This document shows, in pieces, positions 21,807-28,860 of a stretch of 32,904 bases of DNA. The stretch lies in contig MPMI01000050.1 in the NCBI GenBank assembly GCA_002238415.1, forward strand, positions 1 through 32,904. The letters are read 5' to 3'. The DNA is from Desulfurellaceae bacterium bin18 (GTDB lineage Bacteria > Desulfobacterota > Binatia > Bin18). The notes beneath the pieces were generated by a model. It was not told where the DNA came from, made no database searches, and was given only the letters and a program-made list of their open reading frames with translations. Positions within the stretch are counted from its first letter, which is position 1, and each line of letters starts with the position of its first letter. The position numbers were made by a program, and so were the translations under genes.

Positions 21807-21847
21807 GTCCCCCTTTCCAAGAGGGAAGCGCGACAGCGCAGGGGGAT
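21807..21847. repeat. Divergent palindromic element (CCCTTTCCAAGAGGG type)
   Basis: GTCCCCCTTTCCAAGAGGGA then AGCGCGACAGCGCAGGGGGA. The plan is the same as the main family (a core hairpin followed by a small hairpin GCGCGACAGCGC and a G-rich end), but the bases differ, so it is either a diverged member or a parallel family. It lies 14 bp from the acyl-CoA dehydrogenase stop. The rest of the 220-bp gap up to 21641 shows nothing. Confidence 0.6.
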
Positions 21848-21861
21848 TGCTCCTTCTTGGT

Positions 21862-23025
21862 CTACAGATCCCGGTCCAGCCCGCGCTTAACGATGATTTC
21901 CTTCATGATCTCGGCGGATCCGCCGGCAATCGTGGACTGACGGATGTCGCGGTAGAACCGTTCGACCGCAAATTCTTTCATATAGCCGTAGCCGCCGTGC
22001 AGTTGGACGCACTCATAGGCGACCTTGTTGGCCATATTACAGCCGTACAGCTTTGCCATCGAGACTTCGGTACTACAGTCACGCCCGCTGGCCAGCACAT
22101 CGGCCGCGTAATATGTCAACTGACGGGCGGCTTCCAATTCGGTCGCCATATCCGCCAGACGATGCGACACGACCTGATGGTCAAATATACGTTTGCCAAA
22201 CGTCTCCCGCTCACGCGTATAGGTAAGCGTATCTTCAAGAGCCTGCTGGGCTGCGCTCACGGCCATACTAGCCGCAATCAGGCGCTCGTCCTGGAAGTTC
22301 TGCATAATATAGTAAAACCCCTTGCCCTCCTGTCCCAAGAGGTTGTGACGTGGAACGCGCACATCTTCAAAGACCAACTCGCCGGTATCCGAACTATGAC
22401 AGCCCATTTTGTCCAGCTTTTTGGCCAGGCTGAACCCAGGGGTGTCGCGCTCAACAAGGAACAGGGAAATGCCACGCGCCTGGGCATCCTTGTCGGTTTT
22501 GGCGGCCACGCAAAAGACATCGGCGTGGACGGAGTTGGTGATAAAAATCTTGGAGCCGTTGATGACGTAGGAATCGCCATCTTTCACTGCCGTGGTGCGG
22601 ATGCTGGCAACGTCGGACCCGCCCGAAGGCTCCGTCACGCCTATGGCACAGACCGCCTCGCCCGTAATCATGGGCCGCAGGTATTTCTCTTTCTGCTCCG
22701 GCGTGCCGTTGCGCGCGATATGGGTCGAAGACATATCCGTATGGACCAGGACACTCGTGGGCAGGCCCAAGGCCCGGCAACGACACAACTCCTCACAAAA
22801 GACGAGCGTCATCCAGATATCCCCGGCACTGCCCCCATACTCTACGGGATGGCGAATACCCAGAAACCCGAGTTCACCCATGCGTTGGTAGAGCGACTTG
22901 GGGAAAAGAGCCTCTTCTTCCCATTGGTCAATATGCGGATGGACTTCCTTGGTCACAAAATTCCGAACCTGTTCGCGGAATATCTCATGATCTTCGGTAA
23001 AAAAGCGCGTCGGTGCAGTGAGCAT
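21862..23025 (-). CDS. Acyl-CoA dehydrogenase
   Basis: This is a 387-residue flavoenzyme of the ACAD family. The FAD/substrate signature is AVCAIGVTEPSGGSDVASIR, followed by SYVINGSKIFITNSVHADVF. The second signature region is VQLHGGYGYMKEFAVERFYR with IAGGSAEIMKEII. In medium-chain enzymes a catalytic Glu lies in Y-E-G-T; here that position reads A-G-G-S. The base is therefore more likely the Glu in RERETFGKR, as in isovaleryl-CoA-type enzymes. The likely reaction is alpha,beta-dehydrogenation of a fatty or branched acyl-CoA, with electrons passed to ETF. AGGAGG lies 12 nt before the ATG at 23025, somewhat far; a TTG at 23037 is the alternative. It is the last gene of the catabolic block, 83 bp after the desaturase gene. 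Confidence 0.92.
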   Translation of the reverse strand: MLTAPTRFFTEDHEIFREQVRNFVTKEVHPHIDQWEEEALFPKSLYQRMGELGFLGIRHPVEYGGSAGDIWMTLVFCEELCRCRALGLPTSVLVHTDMSSTHIARNGTPEQKEKYLRPMITGEAVCAIGVTEPSGGSDVASIRTTAVKDGDSYVINGSKIFITNSVHADVFCVAAKTDKDAQARGISLFLVERDTPGFSLAKKLDKMGCHSSDTGELVFEDVRVPRHNLLGQEGKGFYYIMQNFQDERLIAASMAVSAAQQALEDTLTYTRERETFGKRIFDHQVVSHRLADMATELEAARQLTYYAADVLASGRDCSTEVSMAKLYGCNMANKVAYECVQLHGGYGYMKEFAVERFYRDIRQSTIAGGSAEIMKEIIVKRGLDRDL

Positions 23026-23108
23026 CGTAATTTCCAACCTCCTGGTGTGCGGTTGACGTGAGCCTAGACGCTGGGTTTCGGGTGGTCAAGGCGAGAAGGG
23101 GTCAAGCC

Positions 23109-24044
23109 CTAGGTGCCGACCTCGCTCCAGACCTTGAACTGGAGCCGGGCATAGCCACGCTCCGTGGCGTCGAGGTGTTCTGCCACTTCCTGGTGCAGGG
23201 CGGGCAGCCCATACCACGGGACCGCCGGCCAGGCATGGTGCTCGGCATGAAAATTCATATTCCACAGCCACCAGCTGAAAAACGGCCAGGTCTGCATGGT
23301 ACGCGTGCGCGCCAGAATAGAGCCTTCGTTCGGCAATCCCGTATGCTCGGTGGTCACCCATATGGCCTGAAACATATGGCTGAGAAGACCCGCAAACAGC
23401 ACCCAACCCATACCCGCGGGACCGATACAGGCAGCAATAACCAGCCCGACCCAAAAGAGGGCGATTACACCGGATTGCCAGGCTAATGTGTGACGTTGGT
23501 CGGACGGTGCCCAGGGCGCGAAAGCCCTCCACTTCTCATAGGCCAGGCAGGGAAAGCGCACCAAAGCGCCTGTTTTGAACTGAATAAGGCCCCAGCCGCT
23601 AATCATGAGTAGCCAGTTTTTCCATTTGGTCGGCCAGGACACCGGCTGCCCGCCCAGAAACAACAACTCGGGGTCCTTGTCGGGATATTGGGTGTAGCGA
23701 TGATGATCGAAGTGGAAAGCCCGGTACACTGCCGGTGCCATGCCAAAGGGAAAGCCGCTGAGCCACGCGCCCAGGGAGTTCAGCCAGGCGGACTTGAAGG
23801 CGGTCTGATGCGTACACTCGTGAAAGGGAGCGAACAACGAGCCCCATATCCCACTCAATACGATAGAGAGCAGACCTGCCGCAACGTGAGAATACGGAGT
23901 GACGAGCAGCACGCCATACGCACACAGCAGGAAAGCGGACAGGTGGAGGGTCAACCGGATAATGGAGGGTAAGTCTTGGCGCTGCTGAAAGGTACGCAGA
24001 AGACTACGGTCAATGAGCGAACGGTGTTCAAAAGCTTCGTTCAC
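23109..24044 (-). CDS. Membrane di-iron fatty-acid desaturase/hydroxylase family protein
   Basis: This is a 311-residue integral membrane protein with the histidine boxes of the membrane di-iron family: HECTH (75-79), HFDHH (111-115) and NFHAEHH (264-270). Hydrophobic segments lie at about 33-60, 85-105 and 140-225. The spacing fits the acyl desaturase/alkane or carotenoid hydroxylase superfamily. Substrate could be a fatty acyl group, an isoprenoid or a cyclic hydrocarbon. The start is GTG at 24044 with only a weak GGCGG ahead; no early ATG is present. It lies 46 bp downstream of an SDR gene and upstream of an acyl-CoA dehydrogenase, consistent with oxygenation or desaturation of a lipophilic substrate in the pathway. 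Confidence 0.86.
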   Translation of the reverse strand: MNEAFEHRSLIDRSLLRTFQQRQDLPSIIRLTLHLSAFLLCAYGVLLVTPYSHVAAGLLSIVLSGIWGSLFAPFHECTHQTAFKSAWLNSLGAWLSGFPFGMAPAVYRAFHFDHHRYTQYPDKDPELLFLGGQPVSWPTKWKNWLLMISGWGLIQFKTGALVRFPCLAYEKWRAFAPWAPSDQRHTLAWQSGVIALFWVGLVIAACIGPAGMGWVLFAGLLSHMFQAIWVTTEHTGLPNEGSILARTRTMQTWPFFSWWLWNMNFHAEHHAWPAVPWYGLPALHQEVAEHLDATERGYARLQFKVWSEVGT

Positions 24045-24090
24045 ACCGCCACGCTACAACCAGCATCCGTAAACGTCAAGGAAAAATGCC

Positions 24091-24846
24091 TTACACCAGA
24101 TAGCCACCGTTCGGGCTCAGCACTTGCCCGGTCACATAGGCGGCATCGTCTGAGGCCAGATACAAATGGGCCGCGGCGATGTCTCCGGGCGTACCCATTT
24201 GGCGCATGGGAATACGGCGGATAAAGAAGTCCACCACCTTCTCGGCGGCGGGTCCGGTGCCTTGTTTGACCATGGGTGTTTCAATCAATCCGGGGGCAAC
24301 CGCGTTCACGGTAATGCCCGACCGCGCGTACTCCAGGGCCAGCGAGCGGGTAAAACCGATAATGGCGGCCTTTGCCGCAGCGTAGTGCGCGTTTTGCGGC
24401 CCGCCGGTCATGCCGGCAACAGAAGCAGTGTTAATCACCCGACCCCACTGGGCGGCTATCATATCTTCGATCACGGCTCGGGTGCATAGAAAGGTGCCCT
24501 TCATGTGGACGTCGATCATGCGCTGCCAGTCTTCAGGCGTGATATCGAGCAGGTCCTTGATCTGGGCAATCCCGGCGTTGTTCACAAGGATATTGATCGG
24601 TCCATATTCACTCTTGGCCTGATCAACCAGCGCGTTGACGGCCTGACGCTGTGTCACATCAGCCTGAAGACCTATGGCCGGAGAAGCGTTGGTTTGACCG
24701 ATCTCGGCAGCGACCGCCTCTGCGCGACGCTGGCTGATATCGGCCACAACGACGCGCGCTCCCTCCTGAGCAAAGAGCTGAGCGGTCGCCTGGCCCAAGC
24801 CCGACCCGGCACCGGTTATCAGTGCGGTTTTTCCTGACAGTCGCAT
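24091..24846 (-). CDS. Short-chain dehydrogenase/reductase (SDR), FabG-like
   Basis: This is a 251-residue classical SDR. The cofactor motif is TGAGSGLG (11-18), with NILVNNAGIAQ after the fourth strand. The catalytic set is Ser in INTASVAGM and Tyr/Lys in HYAAAKAAI, and the C-terminal PG-x-I-x-TPM region and LSPNGGYLV end are present. The Asp ending VVVADISQRRAE after the second strand favours NAD(H). The likely reaction is oxidation of a secondary alcohol or reduction of a ketone. It begins 1 bp after the stop of a second SDR that shares the same plan and the ending SPNGG, so this is a tandem paralogue pair. The ATG at 24846 overlaps the region where a ribosome site would be in the upstream gene, and coupling is likely. 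Confidence 0.9.
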   Translation of the reverse strand: MRLSGKTALITGAGSGLGQATAQLFAQEGARVVVADISQRRAEAVAAEIGQTNASPAIGLQADVTQRQAVNALVDQAKSEYGPINILVNNAGIAQIKDLLDITPEDWQRMIDVHMKGTFLCTRAVIEDMIAAQWGRVINTASVAGMTGGPQNAHYAAAKAAIIGFTRSLALEYARSGITVNAVAPGLIETPMVKQGTGPAAEKVVDFFIRRIPMRQMGTPGDIAAAHLYLASDDAAYVTGQVLSPNGGYLV

Positions 24847-24847
24847 A

Positions 24848-25612
24848 TCAACACCACTTCATATACGAGCCGCCGTTCGGACTGAGAATCTGACCCGTCA
24901 TGAATCCGGCTTCCTCCGAGGCCAAATAGGCAGCGGCATGGGCGATGTCCTCGGGTTGTCCCAGTTTGCGCATCGGAATGGTCTTGGTCATATTCTTGAC
25001 CCAGCGCTCAGGACTCTGCCGGACCATCGGCGTATCAATCACACCGGGAGCCACCGCGTTGACCGTAATGCCCGTTCGCGCCAGCTCACTTGCCATGGCA
25101 ACCGTGAGCCCGGCAATACCGGCCTTGGCCGCACAATAATGGGCCAGACGGACCCCTCCGGTAAAAGCACCCATAGAGGAAGTACTGATCAACCGACCCC
25201 AGCCCGCCGTTTTCATCTCGGGTAAGACCGCGCGAAAGCAGTGATACGTGCCGTTGAGATGAACGTCGAACATATGGTCCCAATCCCCTTCAGTCATGTC
25301 CGTAAACGCGACCTGGGTTCCTATGCCGGCGTTGCTGAACAGAATAGCAATCGCGCCCAACTCCTGGCGTGCCTGAGCCGTCGCCGTTTCAACCGCATCG
25401 AGGTCTGACACATCGACCTGAAGCGCGAGCGCCTTGCGACCCAGTTCAGTCACGGCTTGGGCCGTTTCCTCAGCCCCAGCCAGATTGATATCCGTCACCA
25501 CAATATCGGCGCCGCCTTTGGCTAAGACCCGTGCGGTCGCGCGCCCGATACCCGACCCGGCTCCGGTTATAAACGCGACTCTTCCTTCCACCCCTGCCAC
25601 ATCAGGCCTCAT
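24848..25612 (-). CDS. Short-chain dehydrogenase/reductase (SDR), second of a tandem pair
   Basis: This is a 254-residue classical SDR. TGAGSGIG is at 16-23, the acidic strand end is VVTDINLAGAEE, and FSNAGIGTQ takes the place of the NNAG motif (first Asn to Ser). The catalytic Ser is in STSSMGAFTG and Tyr/Lys in HYCAAKAG. The C-terminus is FMTGQILSPNGGSYMKWC. An NAD(H)-linked alcohol/ketone enzyme is likely; the substrate is unknown. The ATG at 25612 overlaps the stop of the upstream unknown gene by 11 bases. It is nearly contiguous with its paralogue downstream. Two different SDRs in one operon may serve successive beta-hydroxy steps or opposite stereochemistry. Confidence 0.9.
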   Translation of the reverse strand: MRPDVAGVEGRVAFITGAGSGIGRATARVLAKGGADIVVTDINLAGAEETAQAVTELGRKALALQVDVSDLDAVETATAQARQELGAIAILFSNAGIGTQVAFTDMTEGDWDHMFDVHLNGTYHCFRAVLPEMKTAGWGRLISTSSMGAFTGGVRLAHYCAAKAGIAGLTVAMASELARTGITVNAVAPGVIDTPMVRQSPERWVKNMTKTIPMRKLGQPEDIAHAAAYLASEEAGFMTGQILSPNGGSYMKWC

Positions 25613-26093
25613 TTCCTATGGCTACGGTTTCGACAGGTCGGACAGAAGTTTCTTCGGCTATCAGCTCACCCAGGCGTTCGTGAATCTCGGCTGCCTCTAT
25701 ATCTTTCAGGGCAATGGCCAGATTGCCCTGATCGTCGACCGAAAATCGGGCGTGTTTATCCAGTTCCAGCGCCAGACGGGAGATAATTGTATTCCGGGTA
25801 ATATGGTCCAGGTCGGCCCGCTCAAGCTCGCTCGTGCAGACCCCGCACAGCTTGTCCACCACGCCCTTGTGCTTTTCGATATAGAACATGGAATGCCCAA
25901 TGACGCACTGGCCGTACTGGAGCGTGGTATACGTCCGGCCGGCCCGTTCCTCTTCAAAAATCCGCTTGGGCGGAGTGGGAAACGCGTCAATATGAGCGCG
26001 CACCCAGCCATCCTCGGGCTCGGGCTCAGCCTCACAGAACATGAGATTGATATGCTGCATGCCGTCGGGTTTAGGATAAATTTCGATCAGCAT
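25602..26093 (-). CDS. Hypothetical protein of the catabolic operon
   Basis: This is a 163-residue acidic cytoplasmic protein; no family recognised. The N-terminal part is a beta/alpha mixture (MLIEIYPKPDGMQHINLMFC, then EPEPEDGWVRAHIDAFPTPP). The middle has ERAGRTYTTLQYGQCVIGHS and a KLCGVCTSELERADL segment with a CxxC. The C-terminal third is helical. GGAG nine nt before the ATG at 26093 sets the start; the same frame runs on to 26153 into repeat DNA. It sits between a VOC protein and two SDRs and overlaps the first SDR by 11 bases, so a pathway-specific or partner role is likely. The two cysteines could bind a metal, which is a guess. Confidence 0.68.
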   Translation of the reverse strand: MLIEIYPKPDGMQHINLMFCEAEPEPEDGWVRAHIDAFPTPPKRIFEEERAGRTYTTLQYGQCVIGHSMFYIEKHKGVVDKLCGVCTSELERADLDHITRNTIISRLALELDKHARFSVDDQGNLAIALKDIEAAEIHERLGELIAEETSVRPVETVAIGNEA

Positions 26094-26129
26094 CAGACTT
26101 CTCCCCTGCTTATGCCTGGATACGAAGAA

Positions 26130-26195
26130 GAACCCACCCCGGCCTTCGGCCACCCCTCCGAGGAGGGGTGCTGCGAAGCAGCGGGGTGGGTTCCT
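26130..26195. repeat. Large double palindrome made of two CCCCTCC/GGAGGGG elements sharing one core
   Basis: GAACCCACCCCGGCCTTCGG then CCACCCCTCCGAGGAGGGGT, GCTGCGAAGCAGC and GGGGTGGGTTC. The outer ends (AACCCACCCC / GGGGTGGGTT) and the core (CACCCCTCCGAGGAGGGGTG) pair over the whole 64 bp. Each half also carries its own small hairpin with a TTCG or CGAAG loop (GGCCTTCGGCC; GCTGCGAAGCAGC). A cloverleaf-like cruciform is possible. It separates the VOC gene from the unknown gene at 25602. Confidence 0.9.
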
Positions 26196-26221
26196 CTCCG
26201 CTGTATGCCGCTCAAATATGC

Positions 26222-26602
26222 TTAGGCTTCCGTCCGCAGCTCGACCACATTGCCGTCCGGGTCACGGACAAAGACCACCGGAGCCAAACCCAGATTTGGT
26301 GGCGGGGCAAATTCCTGGAACTTCACCCGCCTTCTCTTAAGGACGCGTTTGGCCTCTTCGAGGTCTTCGACCTGGACTGCGATATGGGTCCCGATACCCG
26401 GAATACCCTTGTCGGCCATAGCGTTACGCTGGCCAATGATATGCACCTGGGTGCCATCCACCTCATACCAGGCTCCAGGTACGCCCTTGATCTTGGGCCG
26501 CTCGATCTCACCCAAGCCGAGAATATCTCCATAAAACCGCTTGGCCTTTCTCACATCCGAGACCGGCACCCCAGTATGGCGGATCGATTTTGCCTTAATC
26601 AT
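26222..26602 (-). CDS. VOC superfamily (glyoxalase/dioxygenase-like) protein
   Basis: This is a 126-residue single-unit vicinal-oxygen-chelate protein. The metal ligand positions are well placed: His 9 (IRHTGVPVSD), His 54 (TQVHIIG), His 73 (GIGTHIAVQVED) and Glu 121 (DPDGNVVELR). Two beta-alpha-beta-beta-beta modules can be followed. The class includes glyoxalase I, epimerases, fosfomycin-type transferases and extradiol dioxygenases; a stand-alone 126-residue protein would act as a dimer. AAGGAGG six nt before the ATG at 26602 sets the start; the frame is open further upstream inside the hydrolase gene. The stop of the hydrolase gene is 17 bp upstream. A ring-fission or isomerisation role within this catabolic operon is inference. 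Confidence 0.87.
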   Translation of the reverse strand: MIKAKSIRHTGVPVSDVRKAKRFYGDILGLGEIERPKIKGVPGAWYEVDGTQVHIIGQRNAMADKGIPGIGTHIAVQVEDLEEAKRVLKRRRVKFQEFAPPPNLGLAPVVFVRDPDGNVVELRTEA

Positions 26603-26619
26603 TGTCCCCTCCTTTCGGG

Positions 26620-27393
26620 TTACTCCAATAAAAAATCTGACACGGCTTCGACAAAAGCGTCCTGTTCCTCCAGCATAATCATATGGCCCGAACTCGCGAA
26701 GTGGACCAGACGCGAACCGGGAATGGCACGCTGAAACGCCTCCCCATAGACCGGCGGAATGAGCTTGTCGGATTCTCCCCACAGCAACAGAGTAGGCAGT
26801 TGCAGCCGATGGATACGTTTCTTGAGCCCTTTGTCAGGAATCGGCCACAGGAATTTCCCGGTTGAGGCCAGGCATTTATACATCTCAAGCTGGGCTTCAG
26901 GGGATTGCAACTGTTCGGTGAACATTTGGCTCATGGGACCGCTGGGGTCATGAAACACATGTTCGACCATCTGCTGCGGGTTAAAGGTAAAGAAATCCGG
27001 AATGGGATTGTCCTCAAGCCAGAGTCCTGCCGGACAGACCAGCACGAGACGATTGATCCGGTACGGAGCGAGCGCAGCAATCTCTGCAGCCAACATGCCG
27101 CCCAGCGAGTGACCCATGATATGCGGGCTATCGATCTGCAACTCGTCAAGAAAATCGTGATAGTACAGGGCGAAGTCAATCACGTCGTCAATATGCTCGA
27201 TACCGGTTCCAGATCCAAAGCCGGGATGGGCCGGAGCGTAGACGGTAAAAACCTGAGCGAGTTCCTCAAGAAACGGTGCCCCCACCATAGGGCCGCCGGC
27301 ACCGTGCAGAAACAGCAGCGGCTCGCCGCTGCCGCCCCACTGCATTGAGGTAGTAAATTTTCCATTCCGAATAGCAACCTTCACTTCTTGCAT
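26620..27393 (-). CDS. Alpha/beta-fold hydrolase (MhpC-like)
   Basis: This is a 257-residue alpha/beta hydrolase. The oxyanion-type motif is FLHGAGGP (28-35) and the nucleophile elbow GHSLGG has Ser at 96. The acid position is in LLLWGESDKLIPP, and the catalytic His is in SSGHMIMLEE near the C-terminus. Length and motif order fit meta-cleavage-product hydrolases, esterases and haloperoxidase-like enzymes. GGAG about 11 nt before the ATG at 27393 sets the start. The same frame continues upstream to 27516 as an Arg-rich stretch that is the 15-bp tandem repeat translated, so the longer version is rejected. It directly follows an LLM oxygenase gene, the same pairing as at 30659-32631. Confidence 0.88.
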   Translation of the reverse strand: MQEVKVAIRNGKFTTSMQWGGSGEPLLFLHGAGGPMVGAPFLEELAQVFTVYAPAHPGFGSGTGIEHIDDVIDFALYYHDFLDELQIDSPHIMGHSLGGMLAAEIAALAPYRINRLVLVCPAGLWLEDNPIPDFFTFNPQQMVEHVFHDPSGPMSQMFTEQLQSPEAQLEMYKCLASTGKFLWPIPDKGLKKRIHRLQLPTLLLWGESDKLIPPVYGEAFQRAIPGSRLVHFASSGHMIMLEEQDAFVEAVSDFLLE

Positions 27394-27413
27394 TCCAAAC
27401 AATCTCCATTCAG

Positions 27414-27455
27414 GGGGGCGGCGTCTTAGGGGGCGGCGTCTTAGAGGGCGGCGAC
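27414..27455. repeat. 15-bp tandem repeat at a gene end
   Basis: The unit GGGGCGGCGTCTTAG is repeated with period 15 (CGGCG at 27419, 27434 and 27449), giving nearly three units. The stop codon of the LLM gene (TAA, 27441-27443 on the plus strand as TTA) is inside one unit, and the next unit carries a second in-frame TAA. It lies in the 47-bp gap to the hydrolase gene. Confidence 0.85.
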
Positions 27456-28658
27456 CGGCATACGGTCTTCTTCCTTCAGCGGGTGCGGTGCCCAACGGTC
27501 TTCCCATTCGTTCCACAACTGCTCGCGCAAAAAGGGTAAAACCTCTTTGGCGTACAGTTCGGTATTCTTGCGGGTCAACTCGGCGCTCAGGTTGCCGAAG
27601 TGGAGCAGGGAGAAAAGTTGCCCGACGTTCATTTCCTTAATGACTTCCACCAGCCGTTCGCGCACGGTTTCCGGGGACCCGGCAATAACATAGCCCTGCT
27701 CAACAAAATCTTTCCATTTGAGGTCGGCCAACTGCTCGAAACTGAAAGGCGACTTGAGCGACTTGATGGTCTTGAGCGTCAGATAGCCCGGTGCGGCGGC
27801 CCAATAATCGGGCACGTGCAGACAGCGATGGTAGAAATACGAAGCCGCCTCTGCATAGTCCTTTTCCGCTTGGGCGTCCGTCTCGGATACCCCAATGAGT
27901 TGCAGATAGCCTGCGCGGTAGGGGTTCCGGTCTCGGCCGGCGCGGTCTACTGCCTCCCAATAGCCTTTCATAATCTGCGTGGCCGGCTCGTAGCCGAAGT
28001 AACTCAGGAAGGCATACATATAGTCATGCTCGGCCACCCAGTCCCAGGTTTCGACGCTGCCGCCGCCCGGAATCCATACCGGCGGATGCGGCTTTTGGAT
28101 CGGGCGGGGCCAGATGTTCACATACCGGAGTTGATTGTATTTTCCGTTAAAGGCAAACGGTTCCGGCTCGGTCCAGGCCTTGATAATCAGATCGTGTCCT
28201 TCTCGGTATTTCTCGCGTAGCGTCAGGGGAGTCTGGCCGTACGCAAAATTGGTGTCCATCGACGTACCGACCGGAAAGCCGCCCACGAAACGGCCACCCG
28301 ATATACAATCGAGCATGGCCATTTCTTCGGCAATACGGATAGGCGGGTTATACAGCGCAATCGAGTTGCCCAGCACAATGAGTGAGGAATTGGAAGTCCG
28401 CCGCGCAAGCGAGGCCAGAATGAGATTAGGTGACGGCATCAGGCCATAGGCGTTGGCATGGTGCTCATTCACACAAATACCGTCAAACCCCAGGCTGTCC
28501 GCAAACTCCAGTTGGTCCAGATATTCGTTGTAAAATTGATGGCCCCGAGCGGGATCGAATAATTCGCTTGAAACATCCACCCATACACTCGGATGTTTTT
28601 CCTTAAAGTCCTCGGGCAGATCTTGATACGGCATCAAATGGAACCAATGGCATTTCAT
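27441..28658 (-). CDS. LLM-class flavin-dependent monooxygenase-like protein
   Basis: This is a 405-residue luciferase-alkanal-monooxygenase-like TIM barrel. Motifs are LGFDGICVNEHHANAYGLMP near 64-83, IALYNPPIRIAEEMAMLDCI near 113-132, SGGRFVGGFPVGTS after that, and PHPPVWIPGGGS near 196. The NEHH pair (His-His) is typical of FMNH2-dependent monooxygenases of this group. It probably needs a separate flavin reductase, which is not in the window. GGAGG before the ATG at 28658 sets the start. The last five codons and the stop lie in a 15-bp tandem repeat. It is first in the operon running through hydrolase, VOC, unknown, SDR, SDR, desaturase and acyl-CoA dehydrogenase. It is paralogous to the protein at 30659-31816 (shared EHH, PLAIAEE/PIRIAEE and GRF motifs). 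Confidence 0.9.
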   Translation of the reverse strand: MKCHWFHLMPYQDLPEDFKEKHPSVWVDVSSELFDPARGHQFYNEYLDQLEFADSLGFDGICVNEHHANAYGLMPSPNLILASLARRTSNSSLIVLGNSIALYNPPIRIAEEMAMLDCISGGRFVGGFPVGTSMDTNFAYGQTPLTLREKYREGHDLIIKAWTEPEPFAFNGKYNQLRYVNIWPRPIQKPHPPVWIPGGGSVETWDWVAEHDYMYAFLSYFGYEPATQIMKGYWEAVDRAGRDRNPYRAGYLQLIGVSETDAQAEKDYAEAASYFYHRCLHVPDYWAAAPGYLTLKTIKSLKSPFSFEQLADLKWKDFVEQGYVIAGSPETVRERLVEVIKEMNVGQLFSLLHFGNLSAELTRKNTELYAKEVLPFLREQLWNEWEDRWAPHPLKEEDRMPVAAL

Positions 28659-28696
28659 AACAGGCCCTCCTCATTGACGGCTCAGAACGAACATCA

Positions 28697-28792
28697 GGAA
28701 CCCACCCCGCTGCTTCGTAGCACCCCTCCCAAGAGGGGATGAATGCCGCTCCCCTCCTTGGAGGGGCGGCCCGTAGGGCCGGGGTGGGTTCC
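28697..28792. repeat. Inverted pair of CCCCTCC/GGAGGGG palindromic elements
   Basis: The left copy (28698-28740) is AACCCACCCCGCTGCTTCGT then AGCACCCCTCCCAAGAGGGG. The right copy (28750-28792) is TCCCCTCCTTGGAGGGGCGG then CCCGTAGGGCCGGGGTGGGT. The AACCC/GGGTT ends face outward, with 9 bp between the copies. It fills the 202-bp gap between the MFS and LLM genes. Confidence 0.88.
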
Positions 28793-28860
28793 TTATCTTT
28801 GTGCAAAAAGTTGTATCAGCCGGGGATTTGAGCCACAAGAGGAAAATCCGACCTGTTTGT

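Noticed and set aside
21847..23061. A 404-codon open frame on the plus strand
   Set aside because: It is exactly antisense to the acyl-CoA dehydrogenase, which has full family motifs. The antisense translation has no domain-like pattern.
27394..27516. Arg-rich N-terminal extension of the alpha/beta hydrolase
   Set aside because: It is the 15-bp tandem repeat and the end of the LLM gene translated; the ATG at 27393 with GGAG upstream is a better start.
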